Part shown: positions 1 through 5,997 of the stretch, in pieces
Layout: every line of letters starts with the position of its first letter
How positions within the stretch are numbered: position 1 is the first letter of the stretch
Assembly (NCBI GenBank): GCA_003241475.1
Contig: QFQB01000024.1
Coordinates: forward strand, 1-22,316
Length of the DNA stretch: 22,316 nucleotides
Reading direction: 5' to 3'
Source: Micavibrio aeruginosavorus
GTDB lineage: Bacteria; Pseudomonadota; Alphaproteobacteria; Micavibrionales; Micavibrionaceae
The notes under the pieces: generated by a model
What the model was told of the DNA's origin: nothing
What the model saw: only the letters and a program-made list of their open reading frames with translations
Database searches by the model: none
Translations under genes and position numbers: made by a program

Positions 1-58
1 AGAATCCGACATCATGGGCATCATCGAAGGCGGCGCAAGCGCCAAGAAGGCCGCGTAA
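1..58 (+). CDS. groES: co-chaperonin GroES, C-terminal fragment
   Basis: The window opens inside a reading frame that ends with the residues ESDIMGIIEG followed by an Ala/Lys-rich tail and a TAA stop at 56-58. The ESDIMG stretch just before the C-terminus is the conserved end of GroES (the last beta strand, which precedes the short C-terminal tail). GroES forms the heptameric lid of the GroEL folding chamber. It lies 82 nt upstream of groEL on the same strand, the universal groESL operon order. Only 18 codons are present, so nothing can be said about the mobile loop or promoter, which lie outside the window. The identification rests on the C-terminal motif plus the neighbour. Confidence 0.9.
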   Translation, partial: ESDIMGIIEGGASAKKAA

Positions 59-72
59 ATTAAAAAAAAATC

Positions 73-99
73 AGCAAACAAACTATTGAAGCGTTTGCT
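73..99 (+). other. short hairpin in the groES-groEL intercistronic gap
   Basis: AGCAAAC at 73-79 and GTTTGCT at 93-99 are perfect inverted repeats separated by 13 nt. They lie in the 82-nt AT-rich gap between groES and groEL. No T-run follows, so it is not a classical terminator. An mRNA-processing or stability hairpin within the groESL transcript is possible, but this is inference. Confidence 0.35.
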
Positions 100-140
100 A
101 ACTATTTGAAAAAACTTGAAACCTAAATTGGAGAAAAACA

Positions 141-1787
141 ATGGCTGCTAAGACAGTATCTTTCCAACGCGACGCCCGCGAAAAACTTCTCGAAGGCGTT
201 AATATCGCGGCAGACGCCGTAAAAGTAACGCTCGGTCCCAAAGGCCGCAACGTCCTGATCCAGAAATCCTTCGGTTCCCCACGCTCCACGAAAGATGGCG
301 TAACGGTTGCCAAGGAAATCGATTTGAAAGACGCGCAGCGCAACCTCGGCGCCCAGCTGATCCGCGAAGTCGCTTCCAAGCAGAACGACCACTCGGGCGA
401 TGGCACGACCACCGCGACCGTTCTGGCGCAATCGATCGTCAACCAAGGCAACAAGGTTATCACCGCCGGCGCGAACCCGATGGATGTTAAACGCGGCATC
501 GACAAGGCTGTAGCCGCTATCGTTGAAGAGCTGAAGAAAAACGCGAAGCCGATCAAATCCAACACGGAAATCGCGCAGATCGGCACGATCTCGGCCAACG
601 GCGAAAAAGAAATCGGCGATTTCATCGCACAAGCCATGGAAAAAGTCGGCAAGGAAGGCGTTATCACGGTTGAAGAAGCCAAATCGCTCGAAACCAGCCT
701 CGAAGTTGTCGAAGGCATGCAGTTCGACCGCGGCTACCTCTCCCCGTACTTCATTACGGACGCCGACAAAATGCAGGCGGTCCTGGAATCGCCTTACATC
801 CTGTTGTTCGAGAAAAAACTTTCGAACCTGCAAGCGATGTTGCCGATCCTCGAAGCCGTTGTTCAATCCGGTCGTCCTCTGCTGATCGTGGCTGAAGACG
901 TCGAAGGCGAAGCTCTGGCGACGCTGGTTGTCAACAAACTGCGCGGCGGTCTCAAAATCGCGGCGGTAAAGGCTCCTGGTTTTGGCGATCGTCGCAAGGC
1001 GATGCTTGAAGACATGGCGATTCTGTGCGGTGGTCAGGTTATTTCCGAAGACCTCGGCATCAAGCTGGAAAACGTCACGCTCGACATGCTCGGCAAAGCT
1101 AAAAAAGTCCAGATCACCAAAGAAGCCACGACCATCGTGGACGGCGTTGGCGAGAAGGGCGAAATCGACGCCCGCATCGCGCAAATCAAAGCGCAGATCG
1201 AAGAAACATCTTCGGACTACGACAAAGAAAAACTGCAAGAGCGTCTGGCGAAACTCGCTGGCGGCGTTGCCGTTCTTCGCGTCGGCGGTGCGACGGAAGT
1301 TGAAGTGAAAGAACGCAAAGACCGCGTTGACGATGCTATGCACGCCACGCGCGCAGCCGTCGAAGAAGGCATTGTTGCCGGCGGTGGTTCGGCCTTGCTG
1401 TTCGCTTCGAAGGTTCTTTCGACGCTCAAAGGCGATAACGACGACCAACAATTCGGCATCGAGATCATCCGCAAAGCGTGCCAGGCACCTGTTCGTCAGA
1501 TTGCTGAAAACGCTGGCAAGGAAGGCTCCATCGTTGTTGGCAAGCTGACCGAGAAGCCAGAAGCGGCTCAAGGCTACGATGCCCAGAACGACAACTACAC
1601 CGATATGCTTAAAGCCGGTATTATCGACCCAGTGAAAGTCGTCCGCACGGCCTTGCAGGATGCCGCTTCTGTGGCAGGTCTGTTGCTGACGACCGAAGCC
1701 ACCATCACGGATGCCCCGGATGAAGGCAAGGCGGCTGGCGGGATGCCTGCCGGCGGTATGGGAGGCATGGGTGGTATGGACTTCTAG
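141..1787 (+). CDS. groEL: 60 kDa chaperonin GroEL
   Basis: This 548-residue protein is a full-length GroEL (group I chaperonin), which folds cytosolic proteins in an ATP-driven double ring capped by GroES. Landmarks are the N-terminal AAKTVSFQRDAREKLLEGV, the nucleotide-binding loop KVTLGPKGRNVLI, the GDGTTTATVLA phosphate-binding motif near residues 86-96, the apical domain with FDRGYLSPYF near 195-204, the VEEGIVAGGGSAL ATPase segment near 411-423, and a C-terminal GGM-repeat tail ending GGMGGMDF. The start ATG at 141 has GGAG at 130-133 with 7-nt spacing. It sits in the groESL operon and ends in a strong hairpin terminator. No truncation or odd residues were seen. Antisense open frames over it are composition artefacts. 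Confidence 0.99.
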   Translation: MAAKTVSFQRDAREKLLEGVNIAADAVKVTLGPKGRNVLIQKSFGSPRSTKDGVTVAKEIDLKDAQRNLGAQLIREVASKQNDHSGDGTTTATVLAQSIVNQGNKVITAGANPMDVKRGIDKAVAAIVEELKKNAKPIKSNTEIAQIGTISANGEKEIGDFIAQAMEKVGKEGVITVEEAKSLETSLEVVEGMQFDRGYLSPYFITDADKMQAVLESPYILLFEKKLSNLQAMLPILEAVVQSGRPLLIVAEDVEGEALATLVVNKLRGGLKIAAVKAPGFGDRRKAMLEDMAILCGGQVISEDLGIKLENVTLDMLGKAKKVQITKEATTIVDGVGEKGEIDARIAQIKAQIEETSSDYDKEKLQERLAKLAGGVAVLRVGGATEVEVKERKDRVDDAMHATRAAVEEGIVAGGGSALLFASKVLSTLKGDNDDQQFGIEIIRKACQAPVRQIAENAGKEGSIVVGKLTEKPEAAQGYDAQNDNYTDMLKAGIIDPVKVVRTALQDAASVAGLLLTTEATITDAPDEGKAAGGMPAGGMGGMGGMDF

Positions 1788-1814
1788 TCCATACTTCCCT
1801 CAAAGGAATAAAAG

Positions 1815-1842
1815 AAAGGCCGGATTATTTCCGGCCTTTTTT
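1815..1842. terminator. bidirectional rho-independent terminator (groEL / XRE regulator)
   Basis: A 10-bp perfect stem (1815-1824 with 1830-1839) encloses a 5-nt loop. On the plus strand it is followed by a T-run to 1842. On the minus strand the upstream A-rich tract (1808-1817) becomes a T-rich tail. It therefore serves groEL from the left and the convergent regulator gene from the right. The left stem arm ends one base before the regulator's stop codon (1825-1827), and the stop itself falls in the loop. Confidence 0.85.
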
Positions 1843-2490
1843 CTTATCGTCTGATTTTACTTCGGGAAGATTGTCCCACATATACGAGAAGATCTTTTTA
1901 AAGACCTCAGCCATGCGGTGATTTGTGATGATATGGGTTGTTGCATCACTGAGTTGGTCTGCAACGGTGTAAAGAAGAACTTTATCGTCATAGACGAATA
2001 CGGCTCCTTTATCGTCGAAATATTTACTGGGAATTGCGCAGGTCTGCGCATATTGGCGTGGAAGAGCTTTGGCCTTTTCATTGATAATCTGTTTCATGGA
2101 GATGCCTTTGGCTTTCATAGAGGCGTAAATAACATCTTCTTCTGGGGTGGTGAGTTCTTCATTGGCGTTGAATACAAGGAAGTCGCGCTCTTTTGCAGAC
2201 TTGTTCTCAAGAATTGTTGTTGCATCAAAAAGAATATCCACGAATTTGTCGTCGCCGACTATCGTCACGATGTCATCTTGATCGAATTCGACGCCATTTG
2301 GCGTAAACTTGATACCGCCGATGCTGAAGGCGCCGATGATTTTTTCAATTGTATTCTTGCCTGGCATCTGTTTGCCCAACTCAATATTGGCGATTGTTGG
2401 CACGGCAAGGCCCGTGCGGCCGGCCAGATCGGTTTGGCTCCAGTTTTTAAGCGCGCGGGCGGCGCGGATCTGATTGGCGGTGATAAGCAT
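1825..2490 (-). CDS. XRE-family transcriptional regulator with C-terminal sensor-like domain
   Basis: A 221-residue protein. Residues 1-55 form a Cro/C1-type helix-turn-helix (ITANQIRAARALKNWSQTDL, then AGRTGLAVPTIANIELGK), a pattern common in alphaproteobacterial XRE regulators. Residues about 60-85 (GGIKFTPNGVEF) are the usual short strand pair after this HTH. The C-terminal half contains YDDKVLLYT and then IITNHRMAEVFKKIFSYMWD. That layout resembles the phospholipase-D-like effector domain of TrmB-type and stress regulators (a strand, then an Asn-x-x-x-Ala helix ending in Phe/Trp). This is a family-level inference; the ligand is unknown. The start at 2490 has AGGA 10 nt upstream. It is convergent with groEL and divergent from the next gene. 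Its upstream region holds a TAATATTA palindrome that could be an autoregulatory operator. Confidence 0.8.
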   Translation of the reverse strand: MLITANQIRAARALKNWSQTDLAGRTGLAVPTIANIELGKQMPGKNTIEKIIGAFSIGGIKFTPNGVEFDQDDIVTIVGDDKFVDILFDATTILENKSAKERDFLVFNANEELTTPEEDVIYASMKAKGISMKQIINEKAKALPRQYAQTCAIPSKYFDDKGAVFVYDDKVLLYTVADQLSDATTHIITNHRMAEVFKKIFSYMWDNLPEVKSDDKKKGRK

Positions 2491-2501
2491 GGTGGGCGGG
2501 T

Positions 2502-2527
2502 CCTAAGCGTTTAATATTAGTGCCTAA
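2502..2527. promoter_or_regulatory. candidate operator upstream of the XRE regulator
   Basis: An 8-bp palindrome TAATATTA (2512-2519) is flanked by two CCTAA direct repeats starting at 2502 and 2523, 21 bp apart, which is two helical turns. It sits 12-37 bp upstream of the regulator's start codon in an AT-rich gap. The geometry suits a dimeric HTH autorepressor, but no site is known for this family member, so this is inference. Confidence 0.3.
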
Positions 2528-2548
2528 TTTATAAATCATATTTGTGGA

Positions 2549-2575
2549 TTGACAAGGTTTGAAAAATTATATAAA
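2549..2575 (+). promoter_or_regulatory. candidate sigma70 promoter for the small charged protein gene
   Basis: TTGACA (2549-2554) is followed after a 15-bp spacer by TATAAA (2570-2575), about 36 nt before the likely start codon of the next gene. The spacer is shorter than ideal. The gap is strongly AT-rich, so chance matches to the -10 are likely; the exact -35 is more convincing. Confidence 0.4.
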
Positions 2576-2616
2576 AAATATATTTAAGAATAATAAATAA
2601 TTAAACAGAGATGGGC

Positions 2617-2979
2617 ATGATGGCAAAAGGAAACGTTAAATCGTTTGAAAGGGCCAAAAAGGTCGCTGGCAAGGCAGAAGAAAAGCCGTTTTGGGAAGAT
2701 CTTGAGGCAATGCTGGAGGCGAGTGTTTTGGAAGACGAGGGCTATATGAAGGGCTCTATGAGCGGAGAAAGCTGGAAGGCTTTTTTGAAGATGGTACGGG
2801 ACGAAGTGTTGGAACGTTTGGATGCTTATCGTCGACAAAGCGACCCGTCTTCAGGCTTTTGTGCTTCATCCCTTGGGCCTTATCGAGAAGAGAAAAAAAG
2901 GATCGAACGGGCCTATTTGCGTAATCTTGTTGTTTTGTACAAGAGTGCGGAGCGGGCCTATAAGACTGTTTCCGGATGA
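2617..2979 (+). CDS. hypothetical small charged alpha-helical protein
   Basis: About 120 residues, not recognised. It is rich in Lys, Glu and Arg and almost entirely predicted helical. It lacks a signal peptide and membrane segments, so it should be cytoplasmic. Features seen are a basic N-terminus (AKGNVKSFERAKKVAGKAEE), an acidic middle (FWEDLEAMLEASVLEDEGYM), a linker with Pro, Ser and Gly around residue 80, and a basic C-terminal helix (REEKKRIERAYLRNLVVLYK). The reading frame opens at 2611, but AGAG at 2607-2610 best serves ATG 2617 or 2620. The gene stands alone between the XRE regulator, which is divergent, and its own terminator. The flanking low-GC DNA and single-gene arrangement are compatible with an acquired gene, but there is no mobile-element signature. 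Confidence 0.6.
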   Translation: MMAKGNVKSFERAKKVAGKAEEKPFWEDLEAMLEASVLEDEGYMKGSMSGESWKAFLKMVRDEVLERLDAYRRQSDPSSGFCASSLGPYREEKKRIERAYLRNLVVLYKSAERAYKTVSG

Positions 2980-3027
2980 ACGAAGGGGTAGGGTGTGTAG
3001 AAAAAATCTCCCCTCGAGAGAGAAAGG

Positions 3028-3054
3028 GGTCCCACACGGGGCCTTTTTCTTTTT
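3028..3054 (+). terminator. rho-independent terminator
   Basis: GGTCCC (3028-3033) pairs with GGGGCC (3038-3043) across an ACAC loop, with one G-T pair, and is preceded by AAAGG and followed by the T-rich tract 3044-3054. It lies 49 nt downstream of the small charged protein's stop and upstream of the membrane-protein/mutM run, so it separates two transcripts. Confidence 0.65.
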
Positions 3055-3108
3055 GGGTCGGGAAAGCCCAACTTGCCGGAAATGTTGCGATCACGCATAA
3101 TGGGAAAT

Positions 3109-3840
3109 ATGAACGAGCCTATATCCCAGCCGCCAAGACAGCCATCCGGACAGCCTCGCCCCTCGGGGCCGAGGGCACCTTCGAAAAAGCGCCGTTCGCC
3201 GGCAACCATGTCGAAAGAATCGCGTTTTATCGGTTATCTGGTGTTGGGGTTCGGCGTCATTGCCATTGTAGCGGTGCTTTTACTGGTCTTCGGCGGTGAA
3301 AAGGTTGAAACGGCCCAAATGCCGCAAGAAGCGACGTCCGACCAGTCCTTAAAAGTGAAGCCCGAAGATTTGAAGAAGCAAATGACTAATCCTGTGCGGG
3401 TTGTCAAACCTGCGGTTCAGGACACGCTATACTTCAAGCGCGATCCGGATCTTGATGTGGGGGATATGGAAGGGGACTGGCAAGGACAGATCGGCAGTTA
3501 CACGGCGATCTTGCAAATCCGCAAGAATATTTACCAGATTATTCTGGCAAGCCCGGACCCCAACGCCAAACGTCTTTATTCTTCGGGGACGTTCAGTATC
3601 GCAGAAGATATGGCGGTGCTGTCGCCGCGCAATGATTGGCCCACGCCTGTGACAAAGGCGGGATCCAATATCCAATATCAAAAAATCACAGTATCGCCCT
3701 TTCCAATGCTTATAAAGTTTGAGAATGGCTCTATGTTGTGGCAAAACCCGCCGCAAAGTGAAAAGCGTGTGATTGCACCGCGCACGTCACCTATTTTTAT
3801 GTCGGAACCTGTACGGTATGTTGCCTGGAAAAAGCTGTAG
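3109..3840 (+). CDS. hypothetical single-pass membrane protein with extracytoplasmic beta-rich domain
   Basis: About 243 residues, no family recognised. From ATG 3109 the first 39 residues are Pro/Arg/Ser-rich and basic (PPRQPSGQPRPSGPR, SKKRR). One hydrophobic helix spans about residues 40-62 (FIGYLVLGFGVIAIVAVLLL), then about 180 residues should lie outside the membrane (inside-positive rule). The outer part carries GDWQGQIGSYTAILQI and alternating hydrophobic strands, suggesting a small beta-barrel or sandwich. The GxW-type opening recalls calycin folds, but that is only a hint. The start is uncertain: the frame is open from TTG 3073, with ATGs at 3082, 3100 and 3109, and the GGGA at 3102-3105 gives short spacing to 3109. 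It ends 3 nt before mutM, so the two are probably co-transcribed. Confidence 0.7.
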   Translation: MNEPISQPPRQPSGQPRPSGPRAPSKKRRSPATMSKESRFIGYLVLGFGVIAIVAVLLLVFGGEKVETAQMPQEATSDQSLKVKPEDLKKQMTNPVRVVKPAVQDTLYFKRDPDLDVGDMEGDWQGQIGSYTAILQIRKNIYQIILASPDPNAKRLYSSGTFSIAEDMAVLSPRNDWPTPVTKAGSNIQYQKITVSPFPMLIKFENGSMLWQNPPQSEKRVIAPRTSPIFMSEPVRYVAWKKL

Positions 3841-3843
3841 AAG

Positions 3844-4683
3844 ATGCCGGAGCTTCCCGAGGTCCAGACAGTGTTGGCGGGTATCGAGCCTGTCCTCGTT
3901 GGTAAAAAAATTGAAAGAATAAGCACTCATCGCGCCGATGTCCGCGTTCCTTTTCCTGACCGTTTGCACGAGCTTGAAGGGCATATCATTCACTCCCTGA
4001 CACGGCGGGCGAAATACATACTTATTCATATTGCGGACTATATTCTTGTTTTGCATCTGGGTATGTCTGGCCGCGTCACGATTGAACATGATTTACGCAA
4101 CTATGCCTTGAAAAAGCATGACCATATGGATCTGCTTATGCAGGATGGTACAGGCATTGTTTTCAATGACCCTCGACGTTTTGGCATGGTCTTGCTTGTC
4201 AAAAAAGGTGAAATCCAAGTGCATCCGTCTTTTCGTTCGATTGGGCCTGAGCCGCTCTCTCGCAATTTCACCGGAAAAATCCTGCACGCCGCTCTCAGGA
4301 AAAAGAAAACGGCGATCAAGGTCGCCCTATTGGATCAAAGGCTGGTCGCGGGTGTGGGTAATATATATGCCTGTGAGGCACTCTATGCGGCTGGTATTGA
4401 TCCGCAACGCACGGCGGGTAGTCTTACACCTAAACAAACGGACGCCTTGGTCCTTGCAGTTAAAGATGTTTTGAAAAGGGCGATTGCGGCGGGCGGAAGT
4501 AGCCTGAAGGATTATCGTAAGTCTGACGGCACTCTCGGTTATTTCCAACATGGTTTCGCGGTTTATGACCGTGAAGGGCAGGCTTGCCCGAAGGGCAAAA
4601 CGGGTGCTACAAAAGGCCATATCATCAAACGCATCACGCAAGCGGGCCGATCCACTTTCTATTGCCCGTTTTGTCAGAAGTAA
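3844..4683 (+). CDS. mutM: formamidopyrimidine-DNA glycosylase (Fpg/MutM) with atypical zinc finger
   Basis: A 279-residue Fpg. This bifunctional DNA glycosylase/AP lyase excises 8-oxoguanine and formamidopyrimidines. Catalytic residues are visible: the N-terminal PELPEV gives the Pro nucleophile and Glu acid, RRAKY supplies the beta-elimination Lys, and GVGNIYACEALY is the helix-two-turn-helix segment with the DNA-contacting Asn. The C-terminal QAGRSTFYCPFC holds the conserved Arg and the last two zinc ligands. The first ligand pair is abnormal: CPKG replaces the usual C-x-x-C, so only Cys248, Cys274 and Cys277 remain and the second ligand position is Gly251. His259 could substitute. It lies 3 nt behind the membrane-protein gene and 13 nt before a small exported protein. 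mutM near rpsT-dnaA is a known alphaproteobacterial arrangement. Confidence 0.97.
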   Translation: MPELPEVQTVLAGIEPVLVGKKIERISTHRADVRVPFPDRLHELEGHIIHSLTRRAKYILIHIADYILVLHLGMSGRVTIEHDLRNYALKKHDHMDLLMQDGTGIVFNDPRRFGMVLLVKKGEIQVHPSFRSIGPEPLSRNFTGKILHAALRKKKTAIKVALLDQRLVAGVGNIYACEALYAAGIDPQRTAGSLTPKQTDALVLAVKDVLKRAIAAGGSSLKDYRKSDGTLGYFQHGFAVYDREGQACPKGKTGATKGHIIKRITQAGRSTFYCPFCQK

Positions 4684-4696
4684 GAGAGGGTTCGCC

Positions 4697-5074
4697 ATGA
4701 AACGCCCCGTGTTTTTCGCCTGTCTGGCCGTTTTGTATGCCGGCATGGCGTATGCCCAGCCCTCGCCGGTTGCACCCCGAACCGCTTTCTTTGAAGCCCT
4801 CTATGATGTGCCTGTTATGCCGGGTCTCGAAGAGGTTAAGGATCAGGCCATGCTTTTCGACAAGCCAGGGGGCAAAATCGCGTCTGTCACAGCGGCTTCT
4901 AAAAGTATTGCCGCTGAGGATATTTTGGGTTTTTATGGGGAGACGCTACCGCAGCTGGGGTGGAAAAAAGTAGGGCAAAATCAATACGTTCGGGGTCAAG
5001 ACCGGCTGGTTATGGATCTGGTTAAAAAACCCCCTTTAACCATCGTTCATTTTACCCTCTCTCCAGCCTCTTAA
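4697..5074 (+). CDS. hypothetical small exported protein
   Basis: 125 residues, function not recognised. The N-terminus MKRPVFFACLAVLYAGMAYA followed by QPS is a clear Sec signal peptide with an AYA-type cleavage site, so the mature protein of about 105 residues should be periplasmic. The mature part has DVPVMPGLEE, FDKPGGKIA, then FYGETLPQLGWKKVGQNQY and ends in a beta-strand segment PLTIVHFTLSP. The Tyr-x-x-x-Leu-x-x-x-Gly-Trp pattern followed by an Arg-x-x-x-Leu strand is typical of small alpha/beta periplasmic or lipoprotein-like domains. The start at 4697 is set by GAGAGGG at 4684-4690 with 6-nt spacing. It follows mutM by 13 nt, so it is the last gene of the membrane protein - mutM run. 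Confidence 0.75.
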   Translation: MKRPVFFACLAVLYAGMAYAQPSPVAPRTAFFEALYDVPVMPGLEEVKDQAMLFDKPGGKIASVTAASKSIAAEDILGFYGETLPQLGWKKVGQNQYVRGQDRLVMDLVKKPPLTIVHFTLSPAS

Positions 5075-5090
5075 TCTGGGCATGTTTAAC

Positions 5091-5120
5091 TTGACAATAG
5101 GGGTGGGGGGCGCGTAAAAC
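5091..5120 (+). promoter_or_regulatory. candidate rpsT promoter
   Basis: A perfect -35 TTGACA (5091-5096) is followed by an 18-bp spacer and TAAAAC (5115-5120). Transcription would start near 5127, giving a leader of roughly 80 nt before rpsT. A consensus DnaA box lies directly over the predicted start region. Confidence 0.5.
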
Positions 5121-5128
5121 GGCTGGCT

Positions 5129-5137
5129 TGTGGATAA
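5129..5137 (-). promoter_or_regulatory. perfect consensus DnaA box
   Basis: TGTGGATAA on the plus strand is the exact complement of the DnaA-box consensus TTATCCACA. It sits just downstream of the candidate rpsT promoter -10 element, about +2 to +10 of the inferred start, and about 860 bp before the dnaA start codon. DnaA binding here could regulate rpsT or form the left edge of the origin region. Confidence 0.6.
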
Positions 5138-5205
5138 TTTGAACACGCTTCCGGCGTCCCCGAAAAGGGCGCGAAAACAGAAATTTTAGATAGAGACAGA
5201 AAACA

Positions 5206-5478
5206 ATGGCAAATCACGCTTCGGCAAAAAAACGTATTCGCACAAACGCGCGTCGTAACGAAATCAACACGGCCCGTACGAGCCGTATCCGCACTTTTTT
5301 GAAAAAGGTTGAGGCGGCAATCAGCGGCGGCGATGCCAAAGCGGCGGCCGAAGCGTTCAAGGCTGTTCAACCGGAATTGATGCGTGGCGTATCGAAAAAC
5401 ATAATCGAGAAAAACACAGCCGCCCGTAAAATGTCCCGTTTGAATGCGCGTATCAAGGCGATGGTGAAATCTGCTTAA
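5206..5478 (+). CDS. rpsT: 30S ribosomal protein S20
   Basis: 90 residues, matching the usual S20 length. It begins MANHASAKKRIRTNARRNEIN, the typical S20 N-terminus (ANxxSAKKRIRxxxRR), and continues with NTARTSRIRTFLKKVEAAI and the C-terminal IIEKNTAARKMSRLNARIK, which contains the conserved H/NKNxAARxxSRLxxxxK block. S20 binds 16S rRNA in the body of the 30S subunit. The Shine-Dalgarno sequence is weak (GAGA about 5192-5195). It has its own promoter upstream and a hairpin downstream. The rpsT-dnaA neighbourhood is conserved in many alphaproteobacteria, supporting this as an origin-proximal segment. Confidence 0.98.
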   Translation: MANHASAKKRIRTNARRNEINTARTSRIRTFLKKVEAAISGGDAKAAAEAFKAVQPELMRGVSKNIIEKNTAARKMSRLNARIKAMVKSA

Positions 5479-5534
5479 TATAGTTTGATCTATATTTCAT
5501 AGCACTTCACGAAATCATGAAAATAAAAATTAGT

Positions 5535-5563
5535 TGGCCCGTGGAAAGTAATTTCCCGGGCCA
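5535..5563 (+). terminator. hairpin after rpsT, probable terminator
   Basis: GGCCCG-T-GGAAA (5536-5547) pairs with TTTCCCGGGCC (5552-5562): 11 bp with one bulged T and a GTAA loop, plus an outer T-A pair. The stem is very stable, but the downstream sequence ATAATTGTAT has only a weak T-run. It most likely ends the rpsT transcript. Confidence 0.6.
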
Positions 5564-5997
5564 TAATTGTATCGAGCCATCTGTCAATGATAAAATTATT
5601 TCTTTTTTTCACGTTCCCCATTTATTCCGATTGCAAGGCAAAAAAAATCGTTCTAGGGTCTGTGAATAAGCAATCAAAAAAACCCTGTGGATCAACGCGG
5701 GGGCCAAGCTGAAACAAAGCAATGCAAAAAAGCATCCGTCTTTATTTCCGGCTGTATCAGAGGACTATTTTTACGACCCCGTAGGGAAAAGAGTTGGAGT
5801 TAAAAGGGGGTTTTTAAACCTGTCTGCGTTTTATCGCGTCGGACAAGTTTTGGGGACCACGCCTTAAATTTTCGCCGATTTCATATTGAATAGCTGTAAG
5901 GAAATGCTTTCCTCGCAGGAGGCTTTCTTTTGCCTTTTTCAATTGATGCCGGTTTTTGTGAACAATTAGTTACGGTTTAAGTGGAGAAATACAGAAA
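5564..5997. other. dnaA upstream region, candidate replication origin
   Basis: This gap contains no credible gene. An AT-rich stretch lies at about 5586-5650. TGTGAATAA at 5661-5669 is a DnaA box on the minus strand (TTATTCACA). TGTGGATCA at 5686-5694 and TGTGAACAA at 5957-5965 each differ from a consensus box by one base. TTAG-N7-TTAA at 5966-5980 is a one-mismatch CtrA-type motif 17 bp before dnaA. Together with the perfect box at 5129 and the dnaA-dnaN-recF-gyrB cluster, this makes the gap the best oriC candidate in the window. Many alphaproteobacteria, however, place oriC elsewhere (for example near hemE), so this remains inference. Confidence 0.45.

Noticed and set aside
123..1571. Long minus-strand open frame (482 codons) opposite groEL
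   Set aside because: Arg/Phe/Val-rich composition, no family features, and it fully overlaps the strongly conserved groEL; produced by codon bias of the real gene.
1740..1787. GGM-rich repetitive DNA at the end of groEL
   Set aside because: It is the normal GroEL C-terminal GGM tail, not an independent repeat element.
3073..3108. TTG start for the membrane protein upstream of mutM
   Set aside because: No ribosome site before it and the segment is unlikely protein (PEMLRSRIMGN); internal ATGs are more plausible, though the exact start is unresolved.
2822..3299. Several short overlapping open frames around 2822-3299 on both strands
   Set aside because: They overlap the small charged protein, the terminator and the start of the membrane protein, with no ribosome sites or recognisable features.
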